Assembly (NCBI RefSeq): GCF_003002065.1
Contig: NZ_PVZG01000003.1
Location: 248,001 to 312,000 of the forward strand
DNA length: 64,000 bases
Direction: 5' to 3'
DNA from: Pseudosporangium ferrugineum
GTDB taxonomy: Bacteria > Actinomycetota > Actinomycetes > Mycobacteriales > Micromonosporaceae
Of the stretch, positions 29,540 through 37,634 are shown piece after piece. Below the pieces are notes generated by a model. That model did no database searches and was not told the origin of the DNA. It saw only the letters and a program-made list of their open reading frames with translations. Position 1 is the stretch's first letter. Each line of letters opens with the position of its first letter. Both the position numbers and the translations under genes were made by a program.

Positions 29540-29776
29540 TCAGAGCTGGCCCTGCCAGATGAAGCCGAAGGCGATGCCCAGCAGGGCGAGCGCCTCGATG
29601 ACGGCGAAGCCGATCCAGACGTACGGGAGGGTCAGGCGCGACGACTCCGGCTGGCGGGCCGTCGACTGGATGTACGCGGAGAAGACCAGACCCACGCCGA
29701 TGCCGGGGCCGATGGCGGCCAGGCCGTAGCCGATGGCGGCGGTGCTGCCCTCAACGGCGGCAATAACGTCAAGCAT
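29540..29776 (-). CDS. atpE: ATP synthase Fo c subunit
   Basis: The 78-residue proteolipid is a two-helix hairpin. The first helix has the glycine-rich face GYGLAAIGPGIGVGL. The second, VWIGFAVIEALALLGIAFGF, carries the proton-binding Glu61. The polar loop is ARQPESS. AGGAGGA lies 7 nt before ATG 29776. The Glu in a plain hydrophobic setting indicates a proton-driven rather than sodium-driven ring. Confidence 0.95.
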   Translation of the reverse strand: MLDVIAAVEGSTAAIGYGLAAIGPGIGVGLVFSAYIQSTARQPESSRLTLPYVWIGFAVIEALALLGIAFGFIWQGQL

Positions 29777-29846
29777 TGCAGATTCCTCCTGGTATCTCGC
29801 GTGGCTCTCACGCGCGACGACAAACGGGATGTTGCTACGACGGCTC

Positions 29847-30635
29847 TCAGTGCTCGTCGGCGAGCGCGCCCTGCACATAGCTCGCGGTCAGCACCGTGAA
29901 GACGTACGCCTGCAGGCAGATGACCAGGAACTCCAGCAACGTCAGAGCGATCGTCATGAGCCACGAGACGATCGAGAACGGCGTGAACCAGACGTTCGAG
30001 CTGATCATCGCGAAACCGCCGAGCGTGAACACCAGCAGCAGCATGTGGCCGGCGAACATGTTGGCGAAGAGTCGGACCGCGAGCGAGAACGGGCGGACCA
30101 TGAAGTTCGAGAAGAACTCGATCGGGATCAGCAGCGGCAGGATGAACCACGGCGCCGGCGGGATGAGCGCCGTCTTGAAGTACTTGAAGAAGCCGTGGTG
30201 CCGGATGCCGACGATGATGAACATGAAGTAGCTGATCACCGCGAGAATCGCCGGGAAGGCGATGTGCGAGTTCGGCGAGATCTGCACGAGCGGCACGATG
30301 CCGAAGAAGTTGTTCAGCAGGATGAACATGAACAGCGTCGTGAGGTAGGGCGCGAACGCCACGCCCCTCGGGCCGATCATCTCGACGGCGATGTTGTTGC
30401 GCACGAAGCCGTACGCACTCTCGGCCATCCACTGCTTCTTGGTCGGCACGAGCTGCGGCTTCCGGTACGAGACCAGGAAGAAGATGATGATGGCGGCGAC
30501 GGCGACCCAGATCAGGAACGTGACCTTGGTGAACCAGTAGGAGTCGTGCGCGCCCCACGGCAGGATGCTGGGCAGGTAGAAGTCCTCGACACTGGGCGGG
30601 AACTCCGCTGCGAGGACCGTCGACTGACCGATCAC
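29847..30635 (-). CDS. atpB: ATP synthase Fo a subunit
   Basis: The 262-residue membrane stator has about six hydrophobic helices. Landmarks are FFGIVPLVQISPNSHIAFPAILAV, the helix with the essential Arg (FMVRPFSLAVRLFANMFAGHM), and the final helix LLEFLVICLQAYVFTVLTASYV. GTG 30635 is preceded by an AAAGGG-type site. The gene starts 15 nt after the AtpZ-like gene and ends 70 nt before atpE. Confidence 0.95.
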   Translation of the reverse strand: MIGQSTVLAAEFPPSVEDFYLPSILPWGAHDSYWFTKVTFLIWVAVAAIIIFFLVSYRKPQLVPTKKQWMAESAYGFVRNNIAVEMIGPRGVAFAPYLTTLFMFILLNNFFGIVPLVQISPNSHIAFPAILAVISYFMFIIVGIRHHGFFKYFKTALIPPAPWFILPLLIPIEFFSNFMVRPFSLAVRLFANMFAGHMLLLVFTLGGFAMISSNVWFTPFSIVSWLMTIALTLLEFLVICLQAYVFTVLTASYVQGALADEH

Positions 30636-30650
30636 CGTAGCCCTTTCCTG

Positions 30651-30884
30651 TCAGGCGCCGAGACGGCGCACGATGAGGTAGACACCACCGCCGATACCGA
30701 CGACCGCGCCTATTCCGGCGAAGATGCCCTTGGTACCGACCCAGTGGTCGATCAGCCAGCCGATCCCGCCCCAGACCAACATGCCCGAGAAGAGATAGGC
30801 GACCGCCGTCATGCCCATACCCGTGTCGGGTGGGGGAGGACCGTCGTCACCGGGGGATTCGTTGGGAAGTTTCTGACCGGCCAT
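30651..30884 (-). CDS. AtpZ/AtpI-like small membrane protein
   Basis: The 77-residue protein has an acidic Pro-rich N-terminus, then two membrane helices (VAYLFSGMLVWGGIGWLIDHWVG and a second, Gly-rich one). The G-W-x-x-D between the helices is typical of the AtpZ family, which assists assembly or cation handling of FoF1. It is the first gene after the 208-bp gap that separates the operon core from the atpI-like gene, so a promoter is expected upstream. Confidence 0.8.
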   Translation of the reverse strand: MAGQKLPNESPGDDGPPPPDTGMGMTAVAYLFSGMLVWGGIGWLIDHWVGTKGIFAGIGAVVGIGGGVYLIVRRLGA

Positions 30885-30963
30885 GACGGCTAGAAGATAT
30901 CAGTCGGAAACACGAAGCTAAGCGGGACCCCCCGCACAACCGCAGTTGTCCAGGCGTCGGGGG
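30885..30963 (-). promoter_or_regulatory. Candidate promoter region and hairpin before the atp operon core
   Basis: On the minus strand TATCTT lies 9 nt before ATG 30884 and fits a TANNNT -10. TTAGCT stands about 16 nt further up. Just upstream a hairpin (CCCCCCG 30928-30934 with CGGGGG 30958-30963, inner ACAAC/GTTGT at 30936-30949) may end transcripts from the atpI-like gene or attenuate read-through. The rest of the gap (30964-31092) shows no clear element. Confidence 0.4.
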
Positions 30964-31092
30964 TCTCGCAACTCGGAGACACGGTACTCCCCCTCCGCCA
31001 GAACCGGACACCTTTGCCGCCTATCCGTCACCGGTTCGTGGACCAAGGCCCGCAAAAGGGGTGTTGACGTGGCAAAACTCCGGTGCGGAAGA

Positions 31093-31590
31093 TCACTTAC
31101 GGCGGCCCGGCCGGGCCACCCACCAGATCTGCACCGCCGTCCAGCCCAGCACCCCCGCCACGACCCCCCAGCCCAGCGCGGCGCGGCCCGGCCACTCCGA
31201 GGAGACCACAAAAGCGAGGATCACGCCGAGCAATGAGTACTTCACCACGTACGTGAGCATGCCGAGCGGCATGATCAGCGCCGGGCGTACGGTGTCGGCC
31301 CAGGCCAGGACCAGCGTGGACATGGTGTAGCTGACCGTGACGAGGGCGACGCCGGCGGCGGCGCCGAGGGCCGCGGGCGCCCCCGACGCGAGGTAGCCCA
31401 CCGAGGCCGCGCACATCAGCAGCGCGAACGAGAAGGCCGAGAGGAACGGCAGATGCTCCACCCGCCAGCGCGGATCGGCGGGCAGCGGCGGCAGCTCGGG
31501 CAGCGGCCGGTCGTCCTCGTCCTTGCGCAGGGCCCACTCCGGCACGTCCTCGTCGTCCCGCTGCGCGGGCACGCTCCGGGACTCGGTCAT
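31093..31590 (-). CDS. AtpI-like membrane protein
   Basis: The 165-residue protein has a hydrophilic N-terminal 45 residues and four membrane helices (LPFLSAFSFALLMCAASVGYL, a Gly/Ala-rich second helix, LIMPLGMLTYVVKYSLLGVIL, and a final one). Position and topology match the AtpI-type protein that precedes atpB in many bacteria (Rv1303 in M. tuberculosis). AtpI is thought to help c-ring assembly. Its start overlaps the glyA stop (ATGA, 31587-31590). Confidence 0.75.
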   Translation of the reverse strand: MTESRSVPAQRDDEDVPEWALRKDEDDRPLPELPPLPADPRWRVEHLPFLSAFSFALLMCAASVGYLASGAPAALGAAAGVALVTVSYTMSTLVLAWADTVRPALIMPLGMLTYVVKYSLLGVILAFVVSSEWPGRAALGWGVVAGVLGWTAVQIWWVARPGRRK

Positions 31591-32876
31591 ACCGTGACCT
31601 CCGCGCCCGGGTACGCCGGGAACCGCCGCACCAGCTCGCCCACCTCGGCGGCGACGTCCCGCAGCACGCCGGCACCGGCGATCGTGCCCGGATCGGCGCG
31701 CACCGCGGCGGCCACGAGCCCGGCGATCTGCCGCATCTCCCCCTCGCGCATGCCCTGCGTGGTCACGCTGGGCGTGCCGACCCGCATCCCGGAGGCCGTG
31801 GTCGGCTTCTCCGGGTCGAACGGGATCGCGTTCTTGTTCAGTGTGATTCGGGCCCGGTCGCAGCGCGCCTCGGCGTCCCGGCCGCTGACGCCGGCGTCCC
31901 GCAGGTCGATCAGCGCCAGGTGGGTGTCGGTGCCGCCGGAGACCGGGCGCATCCCCTCGGCGGCCAGCCCGGCGGCGAGCGCCTGGCAGTTGCGCACGAC
32001 CTGCTGGGCGTACGTCCGGAAGCCGGGCAGCGACGCCTCCCGCAGCGCGACCGCCTTCGCGGCGACGGCGTGCATCAGCGGCCCGCCCTGCGTGAACGGG
32101 AAGACGGCCTTGTCGATGCGCGCGGCGAGATCCTCACGGCAGAGAATCATGCCGCCCCGCGGGCCGCGCAGCACCTTGTGGGTGGTGCACGACACCACGT
32201 CGGCATACGGTACGGGCGACGGCACCGCCCGCCCCGCGACCAGCCCGATGAAGTGCGCGGCGTCGACCATCAGGTACGCCCCCACCTCGTCGGCGACGTC
32301 CCGGAACGCCTTGAAGTCGATCAGGCGGGGGTACGCGGTCGCCCCGCAGATGATCAGCGCGGGACGGTGCGCCCGCGCCAGGTCACGCACCTCGTCGTAG
32401 TCGATCAGCTCGGTGTCGCTGCGGACCCGGTAGCCGATGGTGTGGAACCACTTCCCGGAGAAGTTGACCTTGCTGCCGTGGGTCAGGTGCCCGCCGTGCG
32501 GCAGGTCCATGGCGAGCACCGTGTCGCCGGGCTGCACCAGTGCGGCGTACGCGGCCATGTTCGCCGACGCGCCCGAGTGCGGCTGGAGGTTGGCGTGGTC
32601 GGCCCCGAAGAGCTCCCGCGCCCGTTCGATGCCCAGCTCCTCGGCCCGGTCGACCTCCGCGCAGCCGCCGTAGTAGCGCCGCCCGGGGTAGCCCTCGGCG
32701 TACTTGTTGGTCAGCGTCGAGCCGAGCGCGGCCAGCACCGCCGGGGACGTGAAGTTCTCGCTCGCGATCAGCTGCAGGCCGCCGCGCTGGCGCTCGAGCT
32801 CGCCCAGGACCACCTCGGCGATCTCGGGATCCTCCCGGCGCAGCGCGGAGAAGTCCGGACCCCAGAACGTGTCCAT
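31587..32876 (-). CDS. glyA: Serine hydroxymethyltransferase
   Basis: The 429-residue PLP enzyme converts serine plus tetrahydrofolate to glycine plus methylene-THF. Motifs are LIASENFTSPAVLAALGS, NKYAEGYPGRRYYGGCAEVD, GASANMAAY and the PLP-lysine region VVSCTTHKVLRGPRGG. ATG 32876 has GGGAG 7 nt upstream; GTG 32891 is an in-frame alternative. The gene is translationally coupled to the atpI-like gene. The glyA-before-atp order also occurs in B. subtilis. Confidence 0.93.
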   Translation of the reverse strand: MDTFWGPDFSALRREDPEIAEVVLGELERQRGGLQLIASENFTSPAVLAALGSTLTNKYAEGYPGRRYYGGCAEVDRAEELGIERARELFGADHANLQPHSGASANMAAYAALVQPGDTVLAMDLPHGGHLTHGSKVNFSGKWFHTIGYRVRSDTELIDYDEVRDLARAHRPALIICGATAYPRLIDFKAFRDVADEVGAYLMVDAAHFIGLVAGRAVPSPVPYADVVSCTTHKVLRGPRGGMILCREDLAARIDKAVFPFTQGGPLMHAVAAKAVALREASLPGFRTYAQQVVRNCQALAAGLAAEGMRPVSGGTDTHLALIDLRDAGVSGRDAEARCDRARITLNKNAIPFDPEKPTTASGMRVGTPSVTTQGMREGEMRQIAGLVAAAVRADPGTIAGAGVLRDVAAEVGELVRRFPAYPGAEVTV

Positions 32877-32957
32877 AGCGGGCTCCCTCACTCAGCAACG
32901 CTGCCGGACTACGAGCATATGGCGTAGGTGGCCGCATCTGCGGGCACAGTGAGAGTT

Positions 32958-34433
32958 ATGCGATGTCTGGTCACCGGGGCGACGGGTTACATCGGCGGAC
33001 GCCTGGTCCCCCGCCTCCTCGACGCCGGCCACCAGGTACGGGCTCTCTCGCGCAGCGCGGGCCGGCTCCGGGACGTCCCGTGGGCGTCCCGCGCCGAGGT
33101 CGTCGAGGGCGACCTGTCCGATCCGGCGACGCTCGGGCCGGCCCTCGAGGGCGTCGAGGTCGCGTACTACCTGGTGCATTCGCTCGGCGTCGGCGACTTC
33201 GAGCGCCGCGACCGGGAGGCGGCCCGCAACTTCGCGCGGGCGGCGTACACAAAAGGGGTCCGGCGGATCGTCTATCTCGGCGGCCCGGAACCGCCGGCGG
33301 ACGAGCGCCCCTCGGCACACCTGCGGTCCCGCGCGGAGGTGGCGAGGATCCTGCTGGAGAGCGGCGTGCCGACCGCCGTGCTGCGGGCACCGGTGATCAT
33401 CGGATCCGGCTCCGCGTCGTTCGAGATGCTGCGCTACCTGACCGAGCGACTGCCGGTCATGGTGACGCCGCGCTGGGTGCGCAACCGGATCCAGCCCATC
33501 GCCGTCCGCGACGTGCTGCGCTACCTGATCGCCGCCGCCGGCCTGCCGCCGGACGTCAATCGCGGCTTCGACCTCGGCGGCCCCGACGTGCTCACGTATG
33601 CCGAGATGATGCAGCGCTACGCCCGGGTGGCGGGCCTGCGCCGCCGGATCATCCTGCCGTTGCGGCCGCTCAGCCCCTGGCTCTCCGCGCACTGGGTCGG
33701 TGCGATCACGCCGGTGCCGAACGCGATCGCGCGCCCGCTCGTCGGCAGCCTGATCCACGAGGCCGTCGCCCACGAGCACGACATCGCCCGGTACGCCCCC
33801 GGCGAGCGGCTGGGCTTCGACGAGGCGGTCCGGCTGGCGCTCGGCAAGGTCCGCGACGCCGAGGTGGAGACCCGCTGGTCCACCGCCGTCGGCGCGGACG
33901 CGGACGCCGAGCCGCTGCCCAGCGACCCCACCTGGTCCGGCGGCACCATCTACCGCGACGAGCGCTCCCGGCCGGTGGAGGCGCCGGTGGACGAGCTCTG
34001 GCGGATCATCGAGGGCGTCGGCGGCGAGAACGGCTGGTACTCGTTCCCGCTCGCCTGGTCGGTGCGGGGCTGGCTGGACCGGCTGGTCGGCGGGGTGGGC
34101 CTGCGCCGCGGCCGGCGCGACCGGGACCGCCTCTACGTCGGCGAGGCGCTGGACTGGTGGCGGGTGGAGGAGATCAAGCCGGGCGAGTTGCTGCGCCTGC
34201 GCGCCGAGATGAAGGTTCCCGGGCGGGCCTGGCTGGAGATGTCCGCCTCCCCCGGGCCCGGCGGCACCAGCGTCTACCGCCAGCGGGCCCTCTTCGTGCC
34301 GCGCGGGCTGGCCGGGCACGCGTACTGGGCAAGCGTCGTGCCGTTCCACGGCATCGTCTTCAGCGGCATGGCCCGCAACATCGCCAGAGGCGCCGAACAG
34401 CGCCGCGCCTCCGTCACGCCGAGGCGCGGTTGA
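32958..34433 (+). CDS. SDR-family NAD(P)-binding protein with C-terminal DUF2867-like domain
   Basis: The 491-residue protein begins MRCLVTGATGYIGGRLVPRL, an atypical-SDR Rossmann fold (about residues 1-290) with AYYLVHSLG and VYLGGPEPP. Residues from about 330 to the end resemble DUF2867 (DELWRIIEGVGGENGWYSFP, LRAEMKVPGRAWLEM). This two-domain form is widespread in Actinobacteria; substrate and reaction are unknown. ATG 32958 is preceded by GAGAG and by CACAGT at a leaderless-type distance. It overlaps the convergent Sua5 gene by 20 nt. Confidence 0.8.
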   Translation: MRCLVTGATGYIGGRLVPRLLDAGHQVRALSRSAGRLRDVPWASRAEVVEGDLSDPATLGPALEGVEVAYYLVHSLGVGDFERRDREAARNFARAAYTKGVRRIVYLGGPEPPADERPSAHLRSRAEVARILLESGVPTAVLRAPVIIGSGSASFEMLRYLTERLPVMVTPRWVRNRIQPIAVRDVLRYLIAAAGLPPDVNRGFDLGGPDVLTYAEMMQRYARVAGLRRRIILPLRPLSPWLSAHWVGAITPVPNAIARPLVGSLIHEAVAHEHDIARYAPGERLGFDEAVRLALGKVRDAEVETRWSTAVGADADAEPLPSDPTWSGGTIYRDERSRPVEAPVDELWRIIEGVGGENGWYSFPLAWSVRGWLDRLVGGVGLRRGRRDRDRLYVGEALDWWRVEEIKPGELLRLRAEMKVPGRAWLEMSASPGPGGTSVYRQRALFVPRGLAGHAYWASVVPFHGIVFSGMARNIARGAEQRRASVTPRRG

Positions 34434-35349
34434 GCCGGTCGCGGACCGCCATCCACTCCTCGGTGTCCGGCGGCGTCTTCACCAGGATCGTCGCGACCCC
34501 GGCGTCGTCGAGGCGGTGCAGCGCCGCGTAGAGGTCGGCGGCGTACTCACGCGGCTCGGCGCTGAGCATCTCGGCGCCCGGCACGCCCGCCGTCTCGTAC
34601 GTCAGCACGCCCACCGACGGGTCCAGCGCCGCCGGGTCCACCTCGTCGGTGAGCACGACCTTGGCCCTGGGCGCGTAGTGTCGCCGGCTCATCCCGGGCG
34701 AGGGCCGGGCCGAGCCGTCCGCCACGTCCCCGGGCAGCGCGATCGCGCCGGTCACCTCGCGGATCTCGCGCAGGCCGAGCGCGCCGGGGCGGAGCAGGCG
34801 CGGCACCTCGCCGGTGAGGTCGAGGACCGTCGACTCGATGCCCCACGAGGCCGGGCCGCCGTCCAGCACCAGCGGCACGTCCGGCAGGCTGCGCAGCACG
34901 TGCTCGGCGGTCGTCGGCGAGATGCCCTCCGAGCGGTTGGCGCTGGGCGCGGCGAGCGGCAGCCCGGTGGCCTCCAGCAGGCGCAGGGCGACCTCGTGGG
35001 CGGGCACCCGTACGGCGATCGTGCCGGTGTCGGCGCCGACCTGGGTGAGGTGCGGCGCCCGCCGGACGACGAGGGTCAGCGGTCCCGGCCAGAACGCCGC
35101 GGCCAGCTCGTTCGCCACGTCCGGCCACCCGGCTGCCAGCTCCCGCGCCGCCACGACGTGCGGCACGTGCACGATCAGCGGGTTCCACGACGGGCGGTTC
35201 TTGAGGCGGTACACCTCGGCGACCGCCTTCGCCGAGAAGGCGTCGGCGCCCAGGCCGTACACGGTCTCGGTGGGGAAGGCGACCACCGACCCGGCGCGCA
35301 GCAACCCGGCCGCGCGGCGGATCCCGGCGGCGTCCGCGGCAACGATCAC
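34414..35349 (-). CDS. Threonylcarbamoyl-AMP synthase, full-length Sua5 type
   Basis: The 311-residue protein consists of a YrdC domain (about 1-205) and a Sua5 C-terminal domain. It has the active-site KxR (RLKNRPSWNPL) and SxN (APSANRSEG) motifs and VVAFPTETVYGLGADAF. It makes threonylcarbamoyl-AMP for the t6A modification of tRNA. GTG 35349 overlaps the stop of the phosphatase gene (GTGA). A second YrdC-family gene lies 0.6 kb upstream in the same operon; this one has the intact catalytic motifs. Confidence 0.88.
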   Translation of the reverse strand: MIVAADAAGIRRAAGLLRAGSVVAFPTETVYGLGADAFSAKAVAEVYRLKNRPSWNPLIVHVPHVVAARELAAGWPDVANELAAAFWPGPLTLVVRRAPHLTQVGADTGTIAVRVPAHEVALRLLEATGLPLAAPSANRSEGISPTTAEHVLRSLPDVPLVLDGGPASWGIESTVLDLTGEVPRLLRPGALGLREIREVTGAIALPGDVADGSARPSPGMSRRHYAPRAKVVLTDEVDPAALDPSVGVLTYETAGVPGAEMLSAEPREYAADLYAALHRLDDAGVATILVKTPPDTEEWMAVRDRLNRASA

Positions 35350-35972
35350 GCCGGCCTCGGCGCCCCGGGCAGCAGGACGTCGGCCAGGGCGAACAGGGAC
35401 TCGTCGATCTCGTCGGCGACGCGCTGGAAGGTCTGGTCGCCGCGGCCCCACGGGTCGTCGAGGTCGTCGCCGGGCAGCGGCTCGTCCTCGCCGCGGCGCC
35501 GGTCCGCGGCCGCGACCACGGCGGCGGCCCGGTCCGCGAACACCTTCGGGTCGGTGCCGGCCGGCGGCAGCTGTGCCGGGTCGAGCTCGCGCAGCAGCCG
35601 GCCGAAGTGGCCGAGGACGAACGTGCGGCCGACGGCCTCGGGCAGCAGGGCGTGCACGTAGTCGCTCTGATCGGCGGTGGCGGTGAGGATCAAGTCGGCC
35701 TCGGCGAGGTGGGCGCTGGTCAGCTTGCGGGCGGCGAAACCGTCCACGCTGCCGCCCCGCAGCCGGATCTGGCGCGCCGCCGGCGGGTTCATCTCCTCGC
35801 CCTCGTGCCACCCGCCCGTGCCGGCGCTGGCGCTGTGCAGCAGGTCCTCGAGGCCGGCGTCGGGATCCAGCTTGGCCAGCCGCTGCGCCGCCGCGAGCAC
35901 GAGCAGCCGCTCGGCCATCGGTGACCGGCAGATGTTGCCCATGCACACGTGCAGGACGGTGAACGGCGGCAT
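35346..35972 (-). CDS. Low-molecular-weight protein tyrosine phosphatase
   Basis: The 208-residue enzyme has the P-loop VCMGNICRSPMAE (CX5R-S) near the N-terminus and DDLDDPWG as the acid-base Asp loop. The residue after the second Gly-Asn of the loop is Ile, as in tyrosine phosphatases, and not the Thr that gives B. subtilis YwlE its arginine-phosphate specificity. It starts 2 nt after the upstream tsaC-like gene and overlaps the downstream sua5-like gene. The C-terminus is longer than the common 150-160 residues. Confidence 0.87.
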   Translation of the reverse strand: MPPFTVLHVCMGNICRSPMAERLLVLAAAQRLAKLDPDAGLEDLLHSASAGTGGWHEGEEMNPPAARQIRLRGGSVDGFAARKLTSAHLAEADLILTATADQSDYVHALLPEAVGRTFVLGHFGRLLRELDPAQLPPAGTDPKVFADRAAAVVAAADRRRGEDEPLPGDDLDDPWGRGDQTFQRVADEIDESLFALADVLLPGAPRPA

Positions 35973-35974
35973 GG

Positions 35975-36619
35975 TCAGGACCCCACGGCCAGGATGTCCG
36001 GGACCACGTCGCGGAGCTTCTCGTACGCCACCGCGCCGTCCCGCAGCACCCGGGGCACGTCACCGCTCACGTCGACGATCGTGCTCGGCGCCGGATCGTG
36101 GGCCACGCCCGCCTCGAGGTAGATGCGGACCGCGTACTCGAGCTGGTCCCGCGCCTCCTCAGCAGTGACCGGCGCGGCCTGGCCCGTCTTGTTGGCGGTG
36201 GTGACGGCCATCGGCCCCACCTCGCGCAGCACCTCCAGCGCGACCGGGTGCAGCGGCATGCGCACGGCGACCCGCCCGCCGGTCTCGCCGAGGTCCCACT
36301 GAAGGCTCGGCGAGTGCTCCACCAGGATCGTCAGCGCGCCCGGCCAGAACGCGTCGGCCAGCTCCCGGGCGGCCTTGGGCAGCGAGTAGACCAGGCCGTC
36401 CAGGGTGTGCCGGGAACCGACGAGCACCGGCGGCGGGACGCGGCGGTCCACACCGCGGGCGTTCTGCAGCGCGGTGACGGCGTGCGGGGTGAAGGCGTCC
36501 GCCCCGACCCCGTAGACCGTGTCGGTGGGCAGGACGACCAGCTCACCGCTCTTGACCGCCTCCACGGCGGCGGCGATGCCGCGGTCGCGCTCGGACACAA
36601 CCCGGCAGTCGTAGAGCAT
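35975..36619 (-). CDS. TsaC/YrdC-family protein with altered KxR motif
   Basis: The 214-residue single-domain YrdC protein resembles M. tuberculosis Rv1301 (LPTDTVYGVGADAF, LADAFWPGALTILV, REVGPMAVTTAN). The nucleotide-binding KxR motif appears changed: NARGVDRRVP here against AKGRGRDMP in Rv1301 as I recall it. The T-A-N triplet of the second motif is kept. It may have reduced or different activity, given the intact Sua5 nearby. ATG 36619 or GTG 36622; no clear ribosome binding site. It lies 37 nt after prmC. Confidence 0.8.
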   Translation of the reverse strand: MLYDCRVVSERDRGIAAAVEAVKSGELVVLPTDTVYGVGADAFTPHAVTALQNARGVDRRVPPPVLVGSRHTLDGLVYSLPKAARELADAFWPGALTILVEHSPSLQWDLGETGGRVAVRMPLHPVALEVLREVGPMAVTTANKTGQAAPVTAEEARDQLEYAVRIYLEAGVAHDPAPSTIVDVSGDVPRVLRDGAVAYEKLRDVVPDILAVGS

Positions 36620-36656
36620 CACGAGATGCAGTCTGCCATGGCGCCCCGGACGGCCG

Positions 36657-37532
36657 TCAGACCCGCCGGGCCGTCGCGTACCGCGGGCGCCCGGCGAGGT
36701 CGTCGTGGGCGGTCACCCCGGTGAACCGGCCGTCGGCGCGCAGCAGGGCCGGCACGGCCTCCGCGTGCGTGTCGTCGTGCTCGATGCCCACCGCGCCGCC
36801 GGGCCTCAGCAGGGCCGCGGCCAGGGCGATCACCGGCCGGATCACGGTCAGCCCGTCGGCGCCGCCGAAGACCGCCTCGGCCGGGTCGTGGTCGGCGACC
36901 TCCGGGGGCACGGCGGTCCCGTCCGGCACGTACGGCGGGTTGCACAGCACCACGTCCACCCGGCCGTGCAGCTCGGGGAGGATGTCCGGGCGCGTCACGT
37001 CCGCCTCGGTCACGCGTACCGAAGGAAAGGTCCGGGCATTGCGGCGCAGGAAGGCGAGCGCGCCGGGCGAGCGCTCGACGGCCACCACCCGGGCCGGCCG
37101 GGCCTCGTCGGCGATCGAGAGCGCGAGCGCGCCGCTGCCGCTGCACAGGTCCACCACCGTGGCGCCCGGGGCGGTGTGCTCGATCCCCCACCCAGCCAGC
37201 AGCTCCGTCTCCGGCCGCGGCACGAACACACCCTCGCCGACGGCCAGCTCCAGGTGCCGGAACGCCGCCGTGCCGAGCAGGTGCTGCAGCGGGATCCGCG
37301 CGGCCCGCCGCTCGACGAGTTCCTCGAACCGGCGCCGCTCGCCGGCGCGCACGGTGTCCACGAGCAACAGCCGGCCCCGGCCGATGCCGAGCACGTGCGC
37401 GGCGAGCACCTCGGCATCGACCCGGGGCGATTCCACCCCGGCCACCGCAAGCCGGTCGGCGGCCCGCGCCAGCAAGGGTGCCAACCTCGTCCGGTCCGTC
37501 CCCTCGGAGGGGTGTTCGTGCGCGACTGTCAC
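36657..37532 (-). CDS. prmC: Peptide chain release factor N5-glutamine methyltransferase
   Basis: The 291-residue SAM-dependent enzyme methylates the Gln of the GGQ motif in RF1/RF2. It has an N-terminal helical domain (PLQHLLGTAAFRHLELAVGEGVFVPRPETELL), the SAM motif VVDLCSGSGALALSIA and the hallmark CNPPYVP. Its substrate gene prfA lies 3 kb away, separated by two rightward genes that break the usual prfA-prmC pair. GTG 37532 is the start. Confidence 0.94.
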   Translation of the reverse strand: MTVAHEHPSEGTDRTRLAPLLARAADRLAVAGVESPRVDAEVLAAHVLGIGRGRLLLVDTVRAGERRRFEELVERRAARIPLQHLLGTAAFRHLELAVGEGVFVPRPETELLAGWGIEHTAPGATVVDLCSGSGALALSIADEARPARVVAVERSPGALAFLRRNARTFPSVRVTEADVTRPDILPELHGRVDVVLCNPPYVPDGTAVPPEVADHDPAEAVFGGADGLTVIRPVIALAAALLRPGGAVGIEHDDTHAEAVPALLRADGRFTGVTAHDDLAGRPRYATARRV

Positions 37533-37600
37533 GGCATAATCATGGGACGTCGTTTCGCGACGGTGACCGGCCGGGTCGTCGATCGATGAACGACGCCGGC

Positions 37601-37634
37601 AGGAGGGGCCTGAATGGCCGTGGCGGTCTCATGA
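37601..37634 (+). promoter_or_regulatory. Ribosome binding site and six-codon leader ORF coupled to the GGDEF gene
   Basis: AGGAGGGG (37601-37608) stands 5 nt before ATG 37614, which opens the ORF M-A-V-A-V-S and stops with TGA 37632-37634. That stop overlaps ATG 37631 (ATGA), the likely start of the GGDEF gene, which has no ribosome binding site of its own. This suggests translational coupling through a leader peptide. Confidence 0.5.

Noticed and set aside
34414..36063. A single 549-codon gene covering Sua5 and the phosphatase region
   Set aside because: The upstream part is antisense-free but out of frame with the phosphatase motifs; GTG 35349 overlapping the phosphatase stop is the natural Sua5 start.
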